This document shows positions 42,115 to 50,971 of a stretch of DNA of 64,000 nt, one piece after another. The notes beneath the pieces are model-generated. The model had not been told where the DNA came from. It searched no databases and saw nothing but the letters and a program-made list of their open reading frames with translations. The DNA is taken from assembly GCF_001642935.1 (NCBI RefSeq), contig NZ_CP016761.1, positions 1,426,001 to 1,490,000 of the forward strand. The letters are read 5' to 3'. This DNA is from Fictibacillus arsenicus (lineage in GTDB: Bacteria > Bacillota > Bacilli > Bacillales > Fictibacillaceae). Positions within the stretch are counted from its first letter, which is position 1; every line of letters starts with the position of its first letter. The translations under genes were made by a program, and so were the position numbers.

Positions 42115-43346
42115 GTTTCTTGAAATGTTTCGTCCCTCTCTCCCTATGTCTTCTTTTTCTGGCAGGGTGCTGGGATCAGAATGAGCTAGACGAGCTTTCG
42201 ATCGTGATGGGAATGGGGATCAATATAGATAAAAAAGGGGATTTGATCGTCACATATCAGGTAGTGAACCCAACAGAAGTCGCACCTGGGGTTTCGGGCG
42301 GAGGCGGCGGAAAACAGCCTGTATTTACAGTTTATGAAACAAAAGGAAATAATTTGATGGAAGCAACGAGAAAAGCTACTAAACAAACTTCGCGCCGTCT
42401 ATTTTTTGCACATGCCCGCATGGTTGTATTTAGCGAGAAACTAGCAAAAGAAAATATTTATGAAGCACTCGATATGATGTCGCGCGATCCGGAAGTACGT
42501 TCTACGATACAGGTTCTGATTGCAAGAAATACAACACCTTCTAAAATATTAAGAACGTTTACGGCTATAGATAAAGTGACTTCAGATGAAGTGGCTGCAA
42601 TCTTAAGAATATCTGAAAAAACCTGGGGAGAAAATGTTCAGCAGGATATAAATGAAGTTCTTCAATCTATTATCAATGAAGGCGGAGAGCCTTTAATTAA
42701 CGGGATTGAAATTATGGGTGATAAAGAGCTCGCTGTTACAGCTAAAAACTATGAGGTAGGAGATCCCGCGAGAGTAAAAGTGTCAGGGATGGGTGTTTTT
42801 AAACAAGGTAAATTAAAAGGATGGCTCGATGGACCTAAAGCGAGAGGCGTTCTATGGTTAAGAGGAAAAATTGCAAGCTCCGTTGTAACTGTGCCTTGCA
42901 AAGGCAATAAAAAAGGGTATGCGATTGAAGTTGTCCGTTCCAATACTGAACTCTCAGCTTCCACTGAAAGAGATGTTCCAACAATAAATGTTGAGGTTTT
43001 TCCTGAGACGAATATTGCGGAAACAAATTGCCCGGTTAATCTTGAAAAGCCATCTGAAATATTTAAAATTGAAAAAATGTTCAACAATGTGATTGAGAAA
43101 GAAATAACGAAAACGATAAAGGCTGCGCAGAATTTCAATAGTGATGTAATCGGATTTGGTGAACTGCTGTACCGGGAAAACCCTGAAAAGTGGGATCGCG
43201 TTTATAAAAAGAACTATAATCGGGTTTTTCCTGAGATCCAGGTCAGAGTTAAAGTGGACTCACGGATCAGAAGGTCAGGAATTCGAACTTCTCCATTTTT
43301 ATTTGAGAAAAATCAAGAGAATAAGGAGGAAGTTGAATCCTCATGA
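42111..43346 (+). CDS. Germination receptor C lipoprotein (Ger(x)C)
   Basis: 411 residues. Lipoprotein signal LCLLFLAGCWDQNELDELSI, with the lipidated Cys near residue 20; GCWD-x2-ELDEL is characteristic of GerC proteins. The long outer part contains QTSRRLFFAHARMVVFSEKLAKE-type domain I and the C-terminal domain ending in EIQVRVKVDSRIRRSG. Start and stop overlap the neighbours by four bases (ATGA). It sits on the outer face of the spore inner membrane with the A and B subunits. Confidence 0.94.
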   Translation: MSFLKCFVPLSLCLLFLAGCWDQNELDELSIVMGMGINIDKKGDLIVTYQVVNPTEVAPGVSGGGGGKQPVFTVYETKGNNLMEATRKATKQTSRRLFFAHARMVVFSEKLAKENIYEALDMMSRDPEVRSTIQVLIARNTTPSKILRTFTAIDKVTSDEVAAILRISEKTWGENVQQDINEVLQSIINEGGEPLINGIEIMGDKELAVTAKNYEVGDPARVKVSGMGVFKQGKLKGWLDGPKARGVLWLRGKIASSVVTVPCKGNKKGYAIEVVRSNTELSASTERDVPTINVEVFPETNIAETNCPVNLEKPSEIFKIEKMFNNVIEKEITKTIKAAQNFNSDVIGFGELLYRENPEKWDRVYKKNYNRVFPEIQVRVKVDSRIRRSGIRTSPFLFEKNQENKEEVESS

Positions 43347-44467
43347 AAACGTATAAGATCGATCTTCAGCAGTATTTTATTCTTATCGTGTTGTTTGAAC
43401 TTGGTAGTGCTATTCTTGTCGGACTTGGGATGAATGCTGGCAGAGACGCATGGATCGCCATTTTGTTTGGTATGTTTGCAGGAATGATCTTGTTTGTAGG
43501 GTACTTCTTTTTGTATAAACAGTTTCCTGAAATGTCCTTAACGCAATATATACAAGTGTTATTCGGGAAGTATGTAGGGAAGTTTTTTGGATTTTGCTAT
43601 ATGCTGTACTTTTTGTACCTTGCGTCCAGAGTGTTGCGTGACTTTGGAAGTTTGCTTCTGTCAGCTGTTTTTGTACAAACACCGATTATCGTAGTGAACA
43701 CCTTAATGGTCGCAACGATTGTGTATGTCTTAAAGCTTGGATTTGAGGTCCTGGCTCGAACAGGAGAAATATTTTTTGGGTTGGTTGGCTTGGTAGGGAT
43801 TACATTGGCGGTATTAGTTTTATCGGCAGATCTTATGGAATACAACTACTTGCTTCCTATATTTGGAGATGGAGTTATACCTGTATTAAAAGCAGCTTTT
43901 CCAGTAACGCCGACGTTTCCTTTTGGAGAGATGATTGTTTTCACTATGCTGCTTCCTTATTTAAAAGTGAAAAACAAAAATAAGGCTTTAAAGGTAGGTT
44001 TATTAGGAATGGGAGTAAGCGGTATAGTATTAAGTACGACGATTGCAATGGATATCGCCGTTCTAGGCGGACACGTCGCAACTCATGTTTACTTTCCTCT
44101 TTTAGCAGCTGTAGCGAAGATCAATCTCGGAGAATTTATACAGAGACTTGATGCATTAGTTGTATTTACATTAATCATTGGTGGATTTTTCAAGGTTGCC
44201 GTCTTTTTATACGTATCTGTAAAAGCCGCGCAGGATGTATTTGGAGTTAAGGAAGAAACCACAATCATCGGACCGATAGGAGTTGTTGTCATTCTATCTT
44301 CGATTGGGATTGCATCTAATTACGTAGAACATATTAATGAAGGGTTGAATGTTGTGCCTCAATTTATTCACATTCCGTTTCAGGTTGTTTTACCTGCAAT
44401 CTTTATTATTGTATTCTTAATTAGAAGAAAGCAGCTTAAGCATTTTGCTTCCTCTTCATCCAGCTAG
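43343..44467 (+). CDS. Germination receptor B subunit (GerB-type permease)
   Basis: 374 residues, ten membrane segments, APC-superfamily spore germination permease (KIDLQQYFILIVLFELGSAI start, PFGEMIVFTMLLPYLK in the middle). In receptors this subunit binds the germinant amino acid or sugar. ATGA overlap with the C gene. Its last 32 bases overlap the end of a small gene on the opposite strand. Confidence 0.94.
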   Translation: MKTYKIDLQQYFILIVLFELGSAILVGLGMNAGRDAWIAILFGMFAGMILFVGYFFLYKQFPEMSLTQYIQVLFGKYVGKFFGFCYMLYFLYLASRVLRDFGSLLLSAVFVQTPIIVVNTLMVATIVYVLKLGFEVLARTGEIFFGLVGLVGITLAVLVLSADLMEYNYLLPIFGDGVIPVLKAAFPVTPTFPFGEMIVFTMLLPYLKVKNKNKALKVGLLGMGVSGIVLSTTIAMDIAVLGGHVATHVYFPLLAAVAKINLGEFIQRLDALVVFTLIIGGFFKVAVFLYVSVKAAQDVFGVKEETTIIGPIGVVVILSSIGIASNYVEHINEGLNVVPQFIHIPFQVVLPAIFIIVFLIRRKQLKHFASSSSS

Positions 44468-44666
44468 ACCACATGAATGTTAGCAATGGAAGTATGAACA
44501 ATACGATCACCAGGAAAAATTCCACTTTATCCACATATTTAAAAAATGAAAAAAAGGATCGTTTGAAGACGGTTAAAGGCGGTGTGCCCATAAACCAGTC
44601 AATGCCAATTAATAGGGCAATCATTGCAGTAAGTATTATCAAATAGATGGATACAGGGTTTATCAT
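44436..44666 (-). CDS. Small two-helix membrane protein, antiparallel to the ger operon
   Basis: 76 residues: MINPVSIYLIILTAMIALLIG helix (split 20 here), a cytosolic or outer loop, then a second helix VEFFLVIVLFILPLLTFMW and a basic end. The start at 44666 has a very good AGGAGGCGATAGAA site. It overlaps the 3' end of the B-subunit gene. B. subtilis yfkS is a similar small gene inside a ger operon, but there on the same strand, so this relation is only a suggestion. Confidence 0.65.
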   Translation of the reverse strand: MINPVSIYLIILTAMIALLIGIDWFMGTPPLTVFKRSFFSFFKYVDKVEFFLVIVLFILPLLTFMWSSWMKRKQNA

Positions 44667-44738
44667 TTCTATCGCCTCCTGAAGAATAGTTTTTACAGTA
44701 TTCTGCCACTTATCCATCATTAAAAGGGAGCGGGGAAA

Positions 44739-45371
44739 ATGTGCGGCAGGTATTTTCTTTATTATGACAAGGATTTTATCATTGATGCCTTTAATATAGT
44801 GAATGAGTTCGATTATGAAGACCGATTTAACATCGCTCCCAGTCAGGATGTGCTAGCTATTGTTAAGGGCAGCTCAGGTAACCGGGCGGGGTATATGAAA
44901 TGGGGGCTTATTCCGAAGTGGGCGAATGACCCTAAGATCGGCAACAAACTGATCAATGCCAGAAGCGAAACAATCGAAGAAAAACCAAGCTTTAAAGAAT
45001 CTTTTTATCAAAAAAGATGTCTGATCCCTGCAAGCGGCTTTTACGAATGGGTAAAAGAAGGGAATAAAAAACAGCCTTATCAGTTTACCTTAGAAGATAA
45101 CGAGCCTTTTGCTTTTGCAGGAATCTGGTCCAGGTGGAATCAGGGGCCAGCTGGTGCGGGTGCTGAAAAAATAACTTGTTCAATATTAACAAAGGAATCT
45201 AATTCGTTTATGGGGACTTATCATCATAGGATGCCAGTTATGCTGAGACGAGAAAAAGGAGAACTCTGGCTAGATCGCGGAACAGACAAAGACATACTCC
45301 TGGCGTTGCTCAGTGAAAATAACCCTGAACTTTCAGCAGAACCAGTTACAAGGGATTTAAATACGAGATAA
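44739..45371 (+). CDS. SRAP/HMCES-family abasic-site protein (YedK-like)
   Basis: 210 residues. Cys2 after the initiator Met (MCGRYF) is the residue that crosslinks to abasic sites in single-stranded DNA; Asn73 in NARSET, Glu103 in SGFYEW and His162/163 in YHHRMPVM complete the active site. Protects DNA during replication or SOS-like damage. The C-terminus ends at EPVTRDLNTR, roughly 10-20 residues earlier than common members (usually ...VNxxxNDxPxCIxP), a probable tail truncation outside the active site. GGGAGCGGGG before ATG. Confidence 0.9.
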   Translation: MCGRYFLYYDKDFIIDAFNIVNEFDYEDRFNIAPSQDVLAIVKGSSGNRAGYMKWGLIPKWANDPKIGNKLINARSETIEEKPSFKESFYQKRCLIPASGFYEWVKEGNKKQPYQFTLEDNEPFAFAGIWSRWNQGPAGAGAEKITCSILTKESNSFMGTYHHRMPVMLRREKGELWLDRGTDKDILLALLSENNPELSAEPVTRDLNTR

Positions 45372-45372
45372 T

Positions 45373-45420
45373 ACCGGCTCTTTTAAGGCAGAACCTGCTT
45401 TAGGGAAGCCCGGTTTTTTT
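45373..45420 (+). terminator. Terminator of the SRAP gene
   Basis: ACCGG/CCGGT closing stem with an inner AAGGCAG/CTGCTT stem, then T7. Confidence 0.7.
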
Positions 45421-45424
45421 ATAG

Positions 45425-45680
45425 GTTCTTTTCATGGTTTTCTCTAAAAAATTGTTATTTAGCGGTGTTACGTTCGATTCTCTTCTTTGACAAGTTGATT
45501 GGAGCGTAAGGTGCGAGACTCCTCGAAAATGAAAATCACATTTTCCTTCGTTCGATATAACGCTGTCGAAGCCTTCCTTGTCCTATAGGATGAGGGGGGC
45601 TCAAACACCCTGCGGAAAGTGAATCCTGTAGCGGAAATTAATCTCTTACAAGTGCAACAAAAATTGGGAACATAGATTTT
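45425..45680 (+). repeat. MITE-like repeat, copy 7 (long form, 3' deletion)
   Basis: TTCTCTAAAAAATTGTTA end, GACAAGTTGATTGGAGCG, GTGCGAGACTCC, the long-form insert (45523-45583), then a jump from CCTATAGGATGAGG to CAAACACCCTGCGGAAAG, missing the GACAGGTGAGACTCC block, and GTAGCGGAAATTAATC with a CAACAAA end. Confidence 0.8.
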
Positions 45681-45860
45681 GTATTTAAAAGTCCCGAAAT
45701 CGGGATAGTGTTTTTGGTAAAACAGAACTATATTGTAAATTATTTGTAAGTCTTTCTGACTGTTTTAACATAAAACTAACAATTGAACCGACAAACTTGT
45801 GTTATATTCTTCATGGATTTACTAAGTTTTACATAATAAAACATAGGCAGGTGGACGGTT
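45681..45860 (+). other. Leader of the secreted nuclease gene
   Basis: A perfect TCCCGAAATCGGGA hairpin at 45692-45705 followed by a T-rich stretch could be a terminator. The rest is AT-rich promoter-like DNA; no clear single promoter is chosen. Confidence 0.45.
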
Positions 45861-48287
45861 GTGTTAAAAAGAAAGACGAAAAAACTCACAAATATAAGTA
45901 TCATTTTTGCTATGGTAATCAGTTTAATATTACCTATGCAGCAAGCATCAGCGGCTGACGTAATTACCGTAAGCGAGGCTATTGCAAATAATACTGGAAC
46001 GGCGACTGTTGAAGGTTATATAGTTGGGATTGTTTCGAGTGGTAATAATGGAAATATAACTTGTGATTATGAGGCACCTTTTAATACCGAGTATAATTTA
46101 GCACTTGCTGATTCTCCAGATGAAAAAAACATTGCAAAAATATTACCGGTGCAATTAACAACAGATGTTAGAGCGGATTTAAACCTGAAAACTCACCCTG
46201 AAAATTTAGGGAAAAAAATACAAATTACTGGGAATTTAAAAGCTTACTTTACAGCACCTGGCCACAAGGACGCTACTTCTTTCTCTTTTGTCGATGGCAC
46301 ACCTCCTGAACCTCAAGTAGAAGAAGTAAAATCTTCAGTTGAAGGACAAGTAGTTTCTAAAGGAACTCAAGTAACACTTTCAACTGCAACACCTGATGCA
46401 GCAATCTATTACACAGTAGATGGCTCAAACCCAACTGCGGATAGCACGCTTTACTCTGCTCCAATTACGATTAATGAAGATGTAACTATAAAAGCTTTAG
46501 CTGTTAAAGATGGATTGAAAGACAGCAGCATTGCTGAATTTAAATATCAAGTAGCACTTTCAGGACTTCGCATTCATGATATCCAAGGTGCCGGTCACAA
46601 TTCTCCTGTTGCAAATAAAGTAGTTGAAGGTGTAGAAGGCATCGTAACAAAAGTGGTAGATGACAGAAACTTCTACTTGCAAGATTTAGTACCAGATAAC
46701 GATTCTAATACATCTGAAGGAATTCTTGTATATAAGCCGGGTCATGAACAAACGGAAGGCAATGTCGTTTCCGTAAATGGTCAAGTTAAAGAATGGGTGC
46801 TAGAAGGGTACTCTGACAAATTAGGAACAGATCTTGCAATGACTGAAATCAATGCTGATAAAGGTCAGGTAGCAACACTCGAAGAAGGACAAGAACTTCC
46901 TGAGTCTATCGTAATCGGCATGTTCGGCTTGCAGCAGCCGACAAAAATTATTGATAATGATAATTTTGAAGAATTCGATCCAAATGAAGATGGAATAGAT
47001 TTTTATGAAAGTTTAGAAGGTATGCTTGTAGAAATTAATAATCCGGCTGTTATTGCGCCGCAAAAGTATGGTGAACTTGTTGTTCTTCCAGATCGCGGTG
47101 AATACAGCAGACTTAATTCTGCTGGCGCGTTAAATATTACTGAATTTGATTACAATCCTGAACGTATTTTCGTAGATATGGGCGATGAAGATTTTGTTGC
47201 CAAATCAGGTGATTATTTTGAAGGGGCTATTACTGGTGTTGTAAGCTATGGTTTTAGCAACTATAAAGTATTGACGGATGCGGAAGACCTTCCAGCGTTT
47301 GTTGAAGGCAACACAAAAAGAGAAATCACTCGTATTCACGAAAAACATAAAGAACTAACAATTGCTAGCTTTAACGTTGAGAATTTTTCAGCCAATGAAA
47401 AGGGAACTTCAGATGAAAAGGTTATGAGAATAGCTGAATCAATCGTTCAAAACCTAAAGTCTCCTGATATTGTAGGTCTTGTTGAAATGCAAGATGGGAA
47501 CGGTTCTACAAATGATGGAACTACTGATGCAAAAGAAAGTGCTGACCGTTTAATAGCTGAAATTGCAGCTCAAGGCGGACCAGAATATGTATACACAGAT
47601 ATTGCTCCTGAAAACAATCAAGACGGCGGACAGCCAGGTGGTAACATTCGTGTAGGATTCATCTACAATCCTGAACGCGTTTCACTTACAGAGGGAACAA
47701 AAGGAACGGCAACAGAAGCAGTAGAATATAAGGATGGGAAACTTACACTAAATCCAGGACGTATTGATCCAACCAATGTAGCTTTTGAAGACAGCCGCAA
47801 GCCGGTAGCAGCACAGTTTGAGTTTAACGGTGAGAGTGTAATTGTGGTTGCGAACCACTTTAACTCCAAAGGCGGTGACCAGCCATTATTTGGTAAGAAC
47901 CAGCCTCCATTCTTAGGGAGCGAAGAACAACGTTTAGCAATTGCTGATATCGTAAACGGTTTTGTTAAGGATGTAAAAGAAGAGGACAAGAATGCAAAGG
48001 TAGTTCTTCTTGGAGACTTCAACGATTTTGAATTCACAGAATCACTTGAAATTTTAAAAGGGAATGAGCTTACTAATATGGTTGAGAAAGTGCCATTTAA
48101 TGAGCGTTTCACATACTCATACCAGGGTAACGCACAAGTTCTGGATCATATTTTAGTAACCAACAACATGGCGAAGAAAACAAAGGTTGATATTGTTCAT
48201 ATCAACTCACAGTTCATGGAACAACATGGACGTGCAAGTGACCATGATCCGGTACTGATTCAGGTGAAATTGGATAAAGTAAAATAA
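45861..48287 (+). CDS. Secreted multi-domain nuclease (ExeM/YhcR-like)
   Basis: 808 residues. Signal peptide about 1-32 (cleavage after QQASA). Then an OB-fold/DUF6359-like unit (33-150), a chitobiase-C-like beta domain (about 160-230: AAIYYTVDGSNPTADSTLYS), a nuclease-associated OB region (235-490: IHDIQGAGHNSPVANKVVEG), and an endonuclease/exonuclease/phosphatase domain from about 500. The latter has FNVENF, VGLVEMQDG, NHFNSKGGD, LLGDFNDFEF and RASDHDPVLIQ: complete metal and catalytic residues. Probably degrades extracellular DNA for phosphate or nucleosides, or remodels biofilm. GTG start after AGGTGG. No cell-wall anchor seen. Confidence 0.9.
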   Translation: MLKRKTKKLTNISIIFAMVISLILPMQQASAADVITVSEAIANNTGTATVEGYIVGIVSSGNNGNITCDYEAPFNTEYNLALADSPDEKNIAKILPVQLTTDVRADLNLKTHPENLGKKIQITGNLKAYFTAPGHKDATSFSFVDGTPPEPQVEEVKSSVEGQVVSKGTQVTLSTATPDAAIYYTVDGSNPTADSTLYSAPITINEDVTIKALAVKDGLKDSSIAEFKYQVALSGLRIHDIQGAGHNSPVANKVVEGVEGIVTKVVDDRNFYLQDLVPDNDSNTSEGILVYKPGHEQTEGNVVSVNGQVKEWVLEGYSDKLGTDLAMTEINADKGQVATLEEGQELPESIVIGMFGLQQPTKIIDNDNFEEFDPNEDGIDFYESLEGMLVEINNPAVIAPQKYGELVVLPDRGEYSRLNSAGALNITEFDYNPERIFVDMGDEDFVAKSGDYFEGAITGVVSYGFSNYKVLTDAEDLPAFVEGNTKREITRIHEKHKELTIASFNVENFSANEKGTSDEKVMRIAESIVQNLKSPDIVGLVEMQDGNGSTNDGTTDAKESADRLIAEIAAQGGPEYVYTDIAPENNQDGGQPGGNIRVGFIYNPERVSLTEGTKGTATEAVEYKDGKLTLNPGRIDPTNVAFEDSRKPVAAQFEFNGESVIVVANHFNSKGGDQPLFGKNQPPFLGSEEQRLAIADIVNGFVKDVKEEDKNAKVVLLGDFNDFEFTESLEILKGNELTNMVEKVPFNERFTYSYQGNAQVLDHILVTNNMAKKTKVDIVHINSQFMEQHGRASDHDPVLIQVKLDKVK

Positions 48288-48297
48288 AAAATAGAAG

Positions 48298-48345
48298 AAC
48301 TGGCTAAAAGGACATGAAAACTCCCTTTTGGTCAGTTTTTTTTGT
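48298..48345 (+). terminator. Terminator of the nuclease gene
   Basis: AACTGGCTAAAAGG pairs with CCTTTTGGTCAGTT (two non-Watson-Crick places), then T8. Confidence 0.85.
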
Positions 48346-48390
48346 CTATTTATCATATTTTACACGACCATTTGTTATGTAAAAGTACAG

Positions 48391-48539
48391 GTTTGAGCGA
48401 AACGCGGGTAGAGTTGAGCGAAACTAGGAGCAGTTTGAGCGAAAAATAAGATATTTTGAGCGAAGATATACGATTCTGAGCGTAGCGAGCTTTTTTTAAG
48501 CGTACGTGTAATAAATAAAAGAACACGTACCGTAAAATT
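48391..48539. repeat. 21-bp periodic GAGCG array 1 with conserved tail
   Basis: Five TTGAGCG/CTGAGCG units with GAGCG beginning at 48395, 48416, 48437, 48458 and 48478, and a sixth, AAGCG, at 48498: steps of 21, 21, 21, 20, 20. The 10-base spacers differ. The tail 48506-48539 (GTGTAATAAATAAAAGAACA and so on) matches 60361-60394 at nearly every base and contains GTACGTGT/ACACGTAC arms (48502-48530). Lies between the convergent nuclease and SASP genes. Confidence 0.85.
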
Positions 48540-48554
48540 CAAATATCCTAAAAT

Positions 48555-48586
48555 ATGAAAAGGACTGACTCCCAGGAGTACAGTCC
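48555..48586 (-). terminator. Terminator of the SASP gene
   Basis: GGACTG-ACTCC and GGAGT-A-CAGTCC form the stem; TTTTTCAT follows on the minus strand. Confidence 0.83.
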
Positions 48587-48609
48587 AGTTTTAATCAAAA
48601 AACTCGCGA

Positions 48610-48816
48610 TTAGCGACGGTATCCGCCACCTAGTTGCTGCTCAGCCATTTGAACAAGACGTTTAGTGATTTCACCACCAACAGATCCATTCGCACGGGAT
48701 GTTGTGTCTGGTCCAAGTTGAACACCAAACTCAGAAGCGATTTCATACTTCATTTGATCCAAAGCTGCTTGTGCTCCAGCTACTACTAATTCATTAGAGT
48801 TGTTGTTACGTGCCAT
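48610..48816 (-). CDS. Alpha/beta-type small acid-soluble spore protein
   Basis: 68 residues from [12 protein letters not shown]. Coats spore DNA and protects it from UV and heat; it is degraded at germination by protease GPR. Both SASP signatures are present: the GPR site region [12 protein letters not shown] and [19 protein letters not shown], with AEQQLGG at the end. Start at 48816 with a perfect AAGGAGGTGAT site. A sigma-G-like promoter precedes it, as expected for forespore expression. Confidence 0.97.
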   Translation of the reverse strand: MARNNNSNELVVAGAQAALDQMKYEIASEFGVQLGPDTTSRANGSVGGEITKRLVQMAEQQLGGGYRR

Positions 48817-48838
48817 ATGTATCACCTCCTTGTAATAC

Positions 48839-48867
48839 TAGTTTGTATATCTTTTACAAAAATATGC
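48839..48867 (-). promoter_or_regulatory. Sigma-G-like promoter of the SASP gene
   Basis: On the minus strand GCATA (48863-48867), 17-base spacer, CAAACTA (48839-48845); one mismatch to the usual CATNCTA -10. It lies 23 bases before the start. Confidence 0.65.
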
Positions 48868-49130
48868 ATCTGTTGGAAAATATTTTTATAAGTCATTAAT
48901 TAGATAGGTATTCGCATATTTTTTACATAACCCACACAAAAACCTTAGGATTTCGTATGATAAATCATCCCCCTATTTTTATTTTCAAGAAAAGCACTGT
49001 ACTGATTTCCAGTCGGTGTTTTTCTTTTTGAATTTTCCACCTGCTATTTTAAGATTTTGGATTTATAATAGAGAAGGAATTTTACAGATATGTATAGAAT
49101 ATCGATGCATTTAAGAGAGCGGGTGGAGAG
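48868..49130. other. Intergenic, nothing definite
   Basis: AT-rich. An imperfect hairpin around 48994-49025 (GCACTG...CAGTCGGTG, then T5) looks terminator-like but no gene ends nearby. It should hold the promoter of the DMT gene. Confidence 0.4.
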
Positions 49131-50069
49131 ATGGGGCTTAAGAACAAAGAAAACATCACGAAATGGAAAGGGATAGCATTAGCTTTAACCGGTGCTTCGC
49201 TTTGGGGATTTTCAGGAAATGCTGCAGAGTGGATTTTCTCTCATACCGCAGTGACAGCGACATGGCTTGTATCCGTTCGTATGGTGATGGCAGGGTTGCT
49301 GCTTTTAATCTTAGTCTCCTTTAACAATAATATTTTTTCAGTTTGGAAGAACAAAAGAGACCGCTTAGATTTGCTTGTTTTTTCTTTAACGGGAATGCTT
49401 GGCGCACAGCTGACGTTTTTCTTAAGCATTGAGGCTGGAAACGCACCGACAGCGACGCTTCTTCAGTTTTTAGGTCCTGTTTTTATCACGATTTATTTTG
49501 CATTGAAGTTCTTAAAATGGCCGAAGCGAAAAGAATGGATCGCCGTGTTGATGGCACTTACAGGGACATTTCTGCTATTAACAAATGGAAAGCTGGATTA
49601 CATAACCGTATCTAAAGATGCCATTTTCTGGGGTGTGCTTTCTGGTGTTTCGGTTGCCGTGTATACCGTATATCCAGTCGGGTTATTAAAACTTTACGCA
49701 TCTGCTGCAATTACGGGCTGGGCGATGCTTTTAGGCGGATTAGCAGTTTCTGTATGGACACAGCCTTGGCAAGCGGGATTCATTGACTGGACACCATCTC
49801 TTTTTTGGATGCTTGCGTTCGTCGTTATTTTTGGAACGCTGTTGCCGTTTTATCTGTATTTAGATAGTTTGAAATACATTTCTTCAACCGAAACAAGCCT
49901 GCTTGGAAGTGCTGAACCATTAGTAGCCACAATTGTTTCAGTTGTCTGGCTCGGTACCGCGTTCGGCAGTTTCCAATCGGCAGGTGGTATGCTGATCATA
50001 TTAACTGTGTTCTTATTATCTATGCCGGAAAAAGGAATTCTCAAAATTAATCAGACTGTCAATAAATAG
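49131..50069 (+). CDS. EamA-family (DMT) transporter
   Basis: 312 residues, ten membrane segments in two EamA repeats: ALTGASLWGFSGNAAEWIFS near the start and DAIFWGVLSGVSVAVYTVYP at about 160. Members export amino acids or other metabolites. GGTGGAG site seven bases before ATG. Substrate unknown; single gene. Confidence 0.9.
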   Translation: MGLKNKENITKWKGIALALTGASLWGFSGNAAEWIFSHTAVTATWLVSVRMVMAGLLLLILVSFNNNIFSVWKNKRDRLDLLVFSLTGMLGAQLTFFLSIEAGNAPTATLLQFLGPVFITIYFALKFLKWPKRKEWIAVLMALTGTFLLLTNGKLDYITVSKDAIFWGVLSGVSVAVYTVYPVGLLKLYASAAITGWAMLLGGLAVSVWTQPWQAGFIDWTPSLFWMLAFVVIFGTLLPFYLYLDSLKYISSTETSLLGSAEPLVATIVSVVWLGTAFGSFQSAGGMLIILTVFLLSMPEKGILKINQTVNK

Positions 50070-50151
50070 CTTTTTTGTATCGCACATTTGACTTTTTTTC
50101 TGAATCGTACCACTATGGTAGGGTACAACTTACAACAGGAGTAGATGCGAA

Positions 50152-50928
50152 ATGAACGATAAAATTGTATTTTTTGATATAGACGGAACACTAGTAAACG
50201 ATGAAAAAAAGATTCCGGAAAGCACGACAGAAAGCATCAGCCAGCTGCAGAAAAATGGTGTGCATGTGGCTATTGCTACTGGACGCGGTCCATTCATGTT
50301 CGAACCTATTCGAGAGGAACTTGGTGTTGATTCATTCGTCAGCTTTAACGGTTCATTTGTTGTATTTAAAGATGAAGTGATCCATAAGACACCTCTGCCA
50401 GCTGAATTCATTACTAAAATTGAAAAAGAAGCAGAAACTGCAGGTCATCCCCTTGTCTATCTTGACCATCAAAAAGCTACTTGCAACGCAGATGATCATG
50501 AAATCATAAAAAACTGTACTTTCAACCTTATGCCAAATTATCCGCTCTATCAACCTGGCTTCTATAAAGACAATGAAGTCTATCAGGTACTATTGTTCTG
50601 TCAAGAACAGCATGAGAAAGCTTACCGTGAAGGGTATAAAGGAACGTTTGATTTTATCCGCTGGCATGAGGATGCACTGGATATCCTGCCAACCGGTGGT
50701 TCAAAAGCAAAAGGGATTGAAGCCTTTATTAAACAGATGAACATGAAACCTGAAAACGTATTTGCATTCGGTGACGCATTGAATGATATCGAGATGCTGA
50801 ATGCGGCAGGAACCGGTATTGCGATGGGAAATGGAATGAAAGAAGCGAAAGAAGCCGCTGACTTTGTAACAAAATCAGTCGATGAAGACGGAATCTATTA
50901 TGGACTAAAACATTTTGGACTCATTTAA
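50152..50928 (+). CDS. HAD-superfamily Cof-type phosphatase
   Basis: 258 residues. HAD motif I FFDIDGTLVND (nucleophile Asp), motif II IATGRGP, motif III Lys in GGSKAKGIEAF, and motif IV FGDALNDIEML; a Cof-type cap lies between. Likely a sugar-phosphate or FMN-type phosphatase. AACAGGAG before ATG; terminator right after. Confidence 0.93.
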   Translation: MNDKIVFFDIDGTLVNDEKKIPESTTESISQLQKNGVHVAIATGRGPFMFEPIREELGVDSFVSFNGSFVVFKDEVIHKTPLPAEFITKIEKEAETAGHPLVYLDHQKATCNADDHEIIKNCTFNLMPNYPLYQPGFYKDNEVYQVLLFCQEQHEKAYREGYKGTFDFIRWHEDALDILPTGGSKAKGIEAFIKQMNMKPENVFAFGDALNDIEMLNAAGTGIAMGNGMKEAKEAADFVTKSVDEDGIYYGLKHFGLI

Positions 50929-50937
50929 TAGTTGGTA

Positions 50938-50968
50938 AAACCTTTGCAGATGCAAGGGTTTTTTCTTT
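50938..50968 (+). terminator. Terminator of the HAD gene
   Basis: AAACCTTTGCA/TGCAAGGGTTT hairpin (one G-U), two-base loop, then T run. Confidence 0.82.
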
Positions 50969-50971
50969 CGT

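Noticed and set aside
48391-48502. CRISPR array
   Set aside because: Unit of about 11 bases and spacers of about 10 are far too short, and no cas genes are present.
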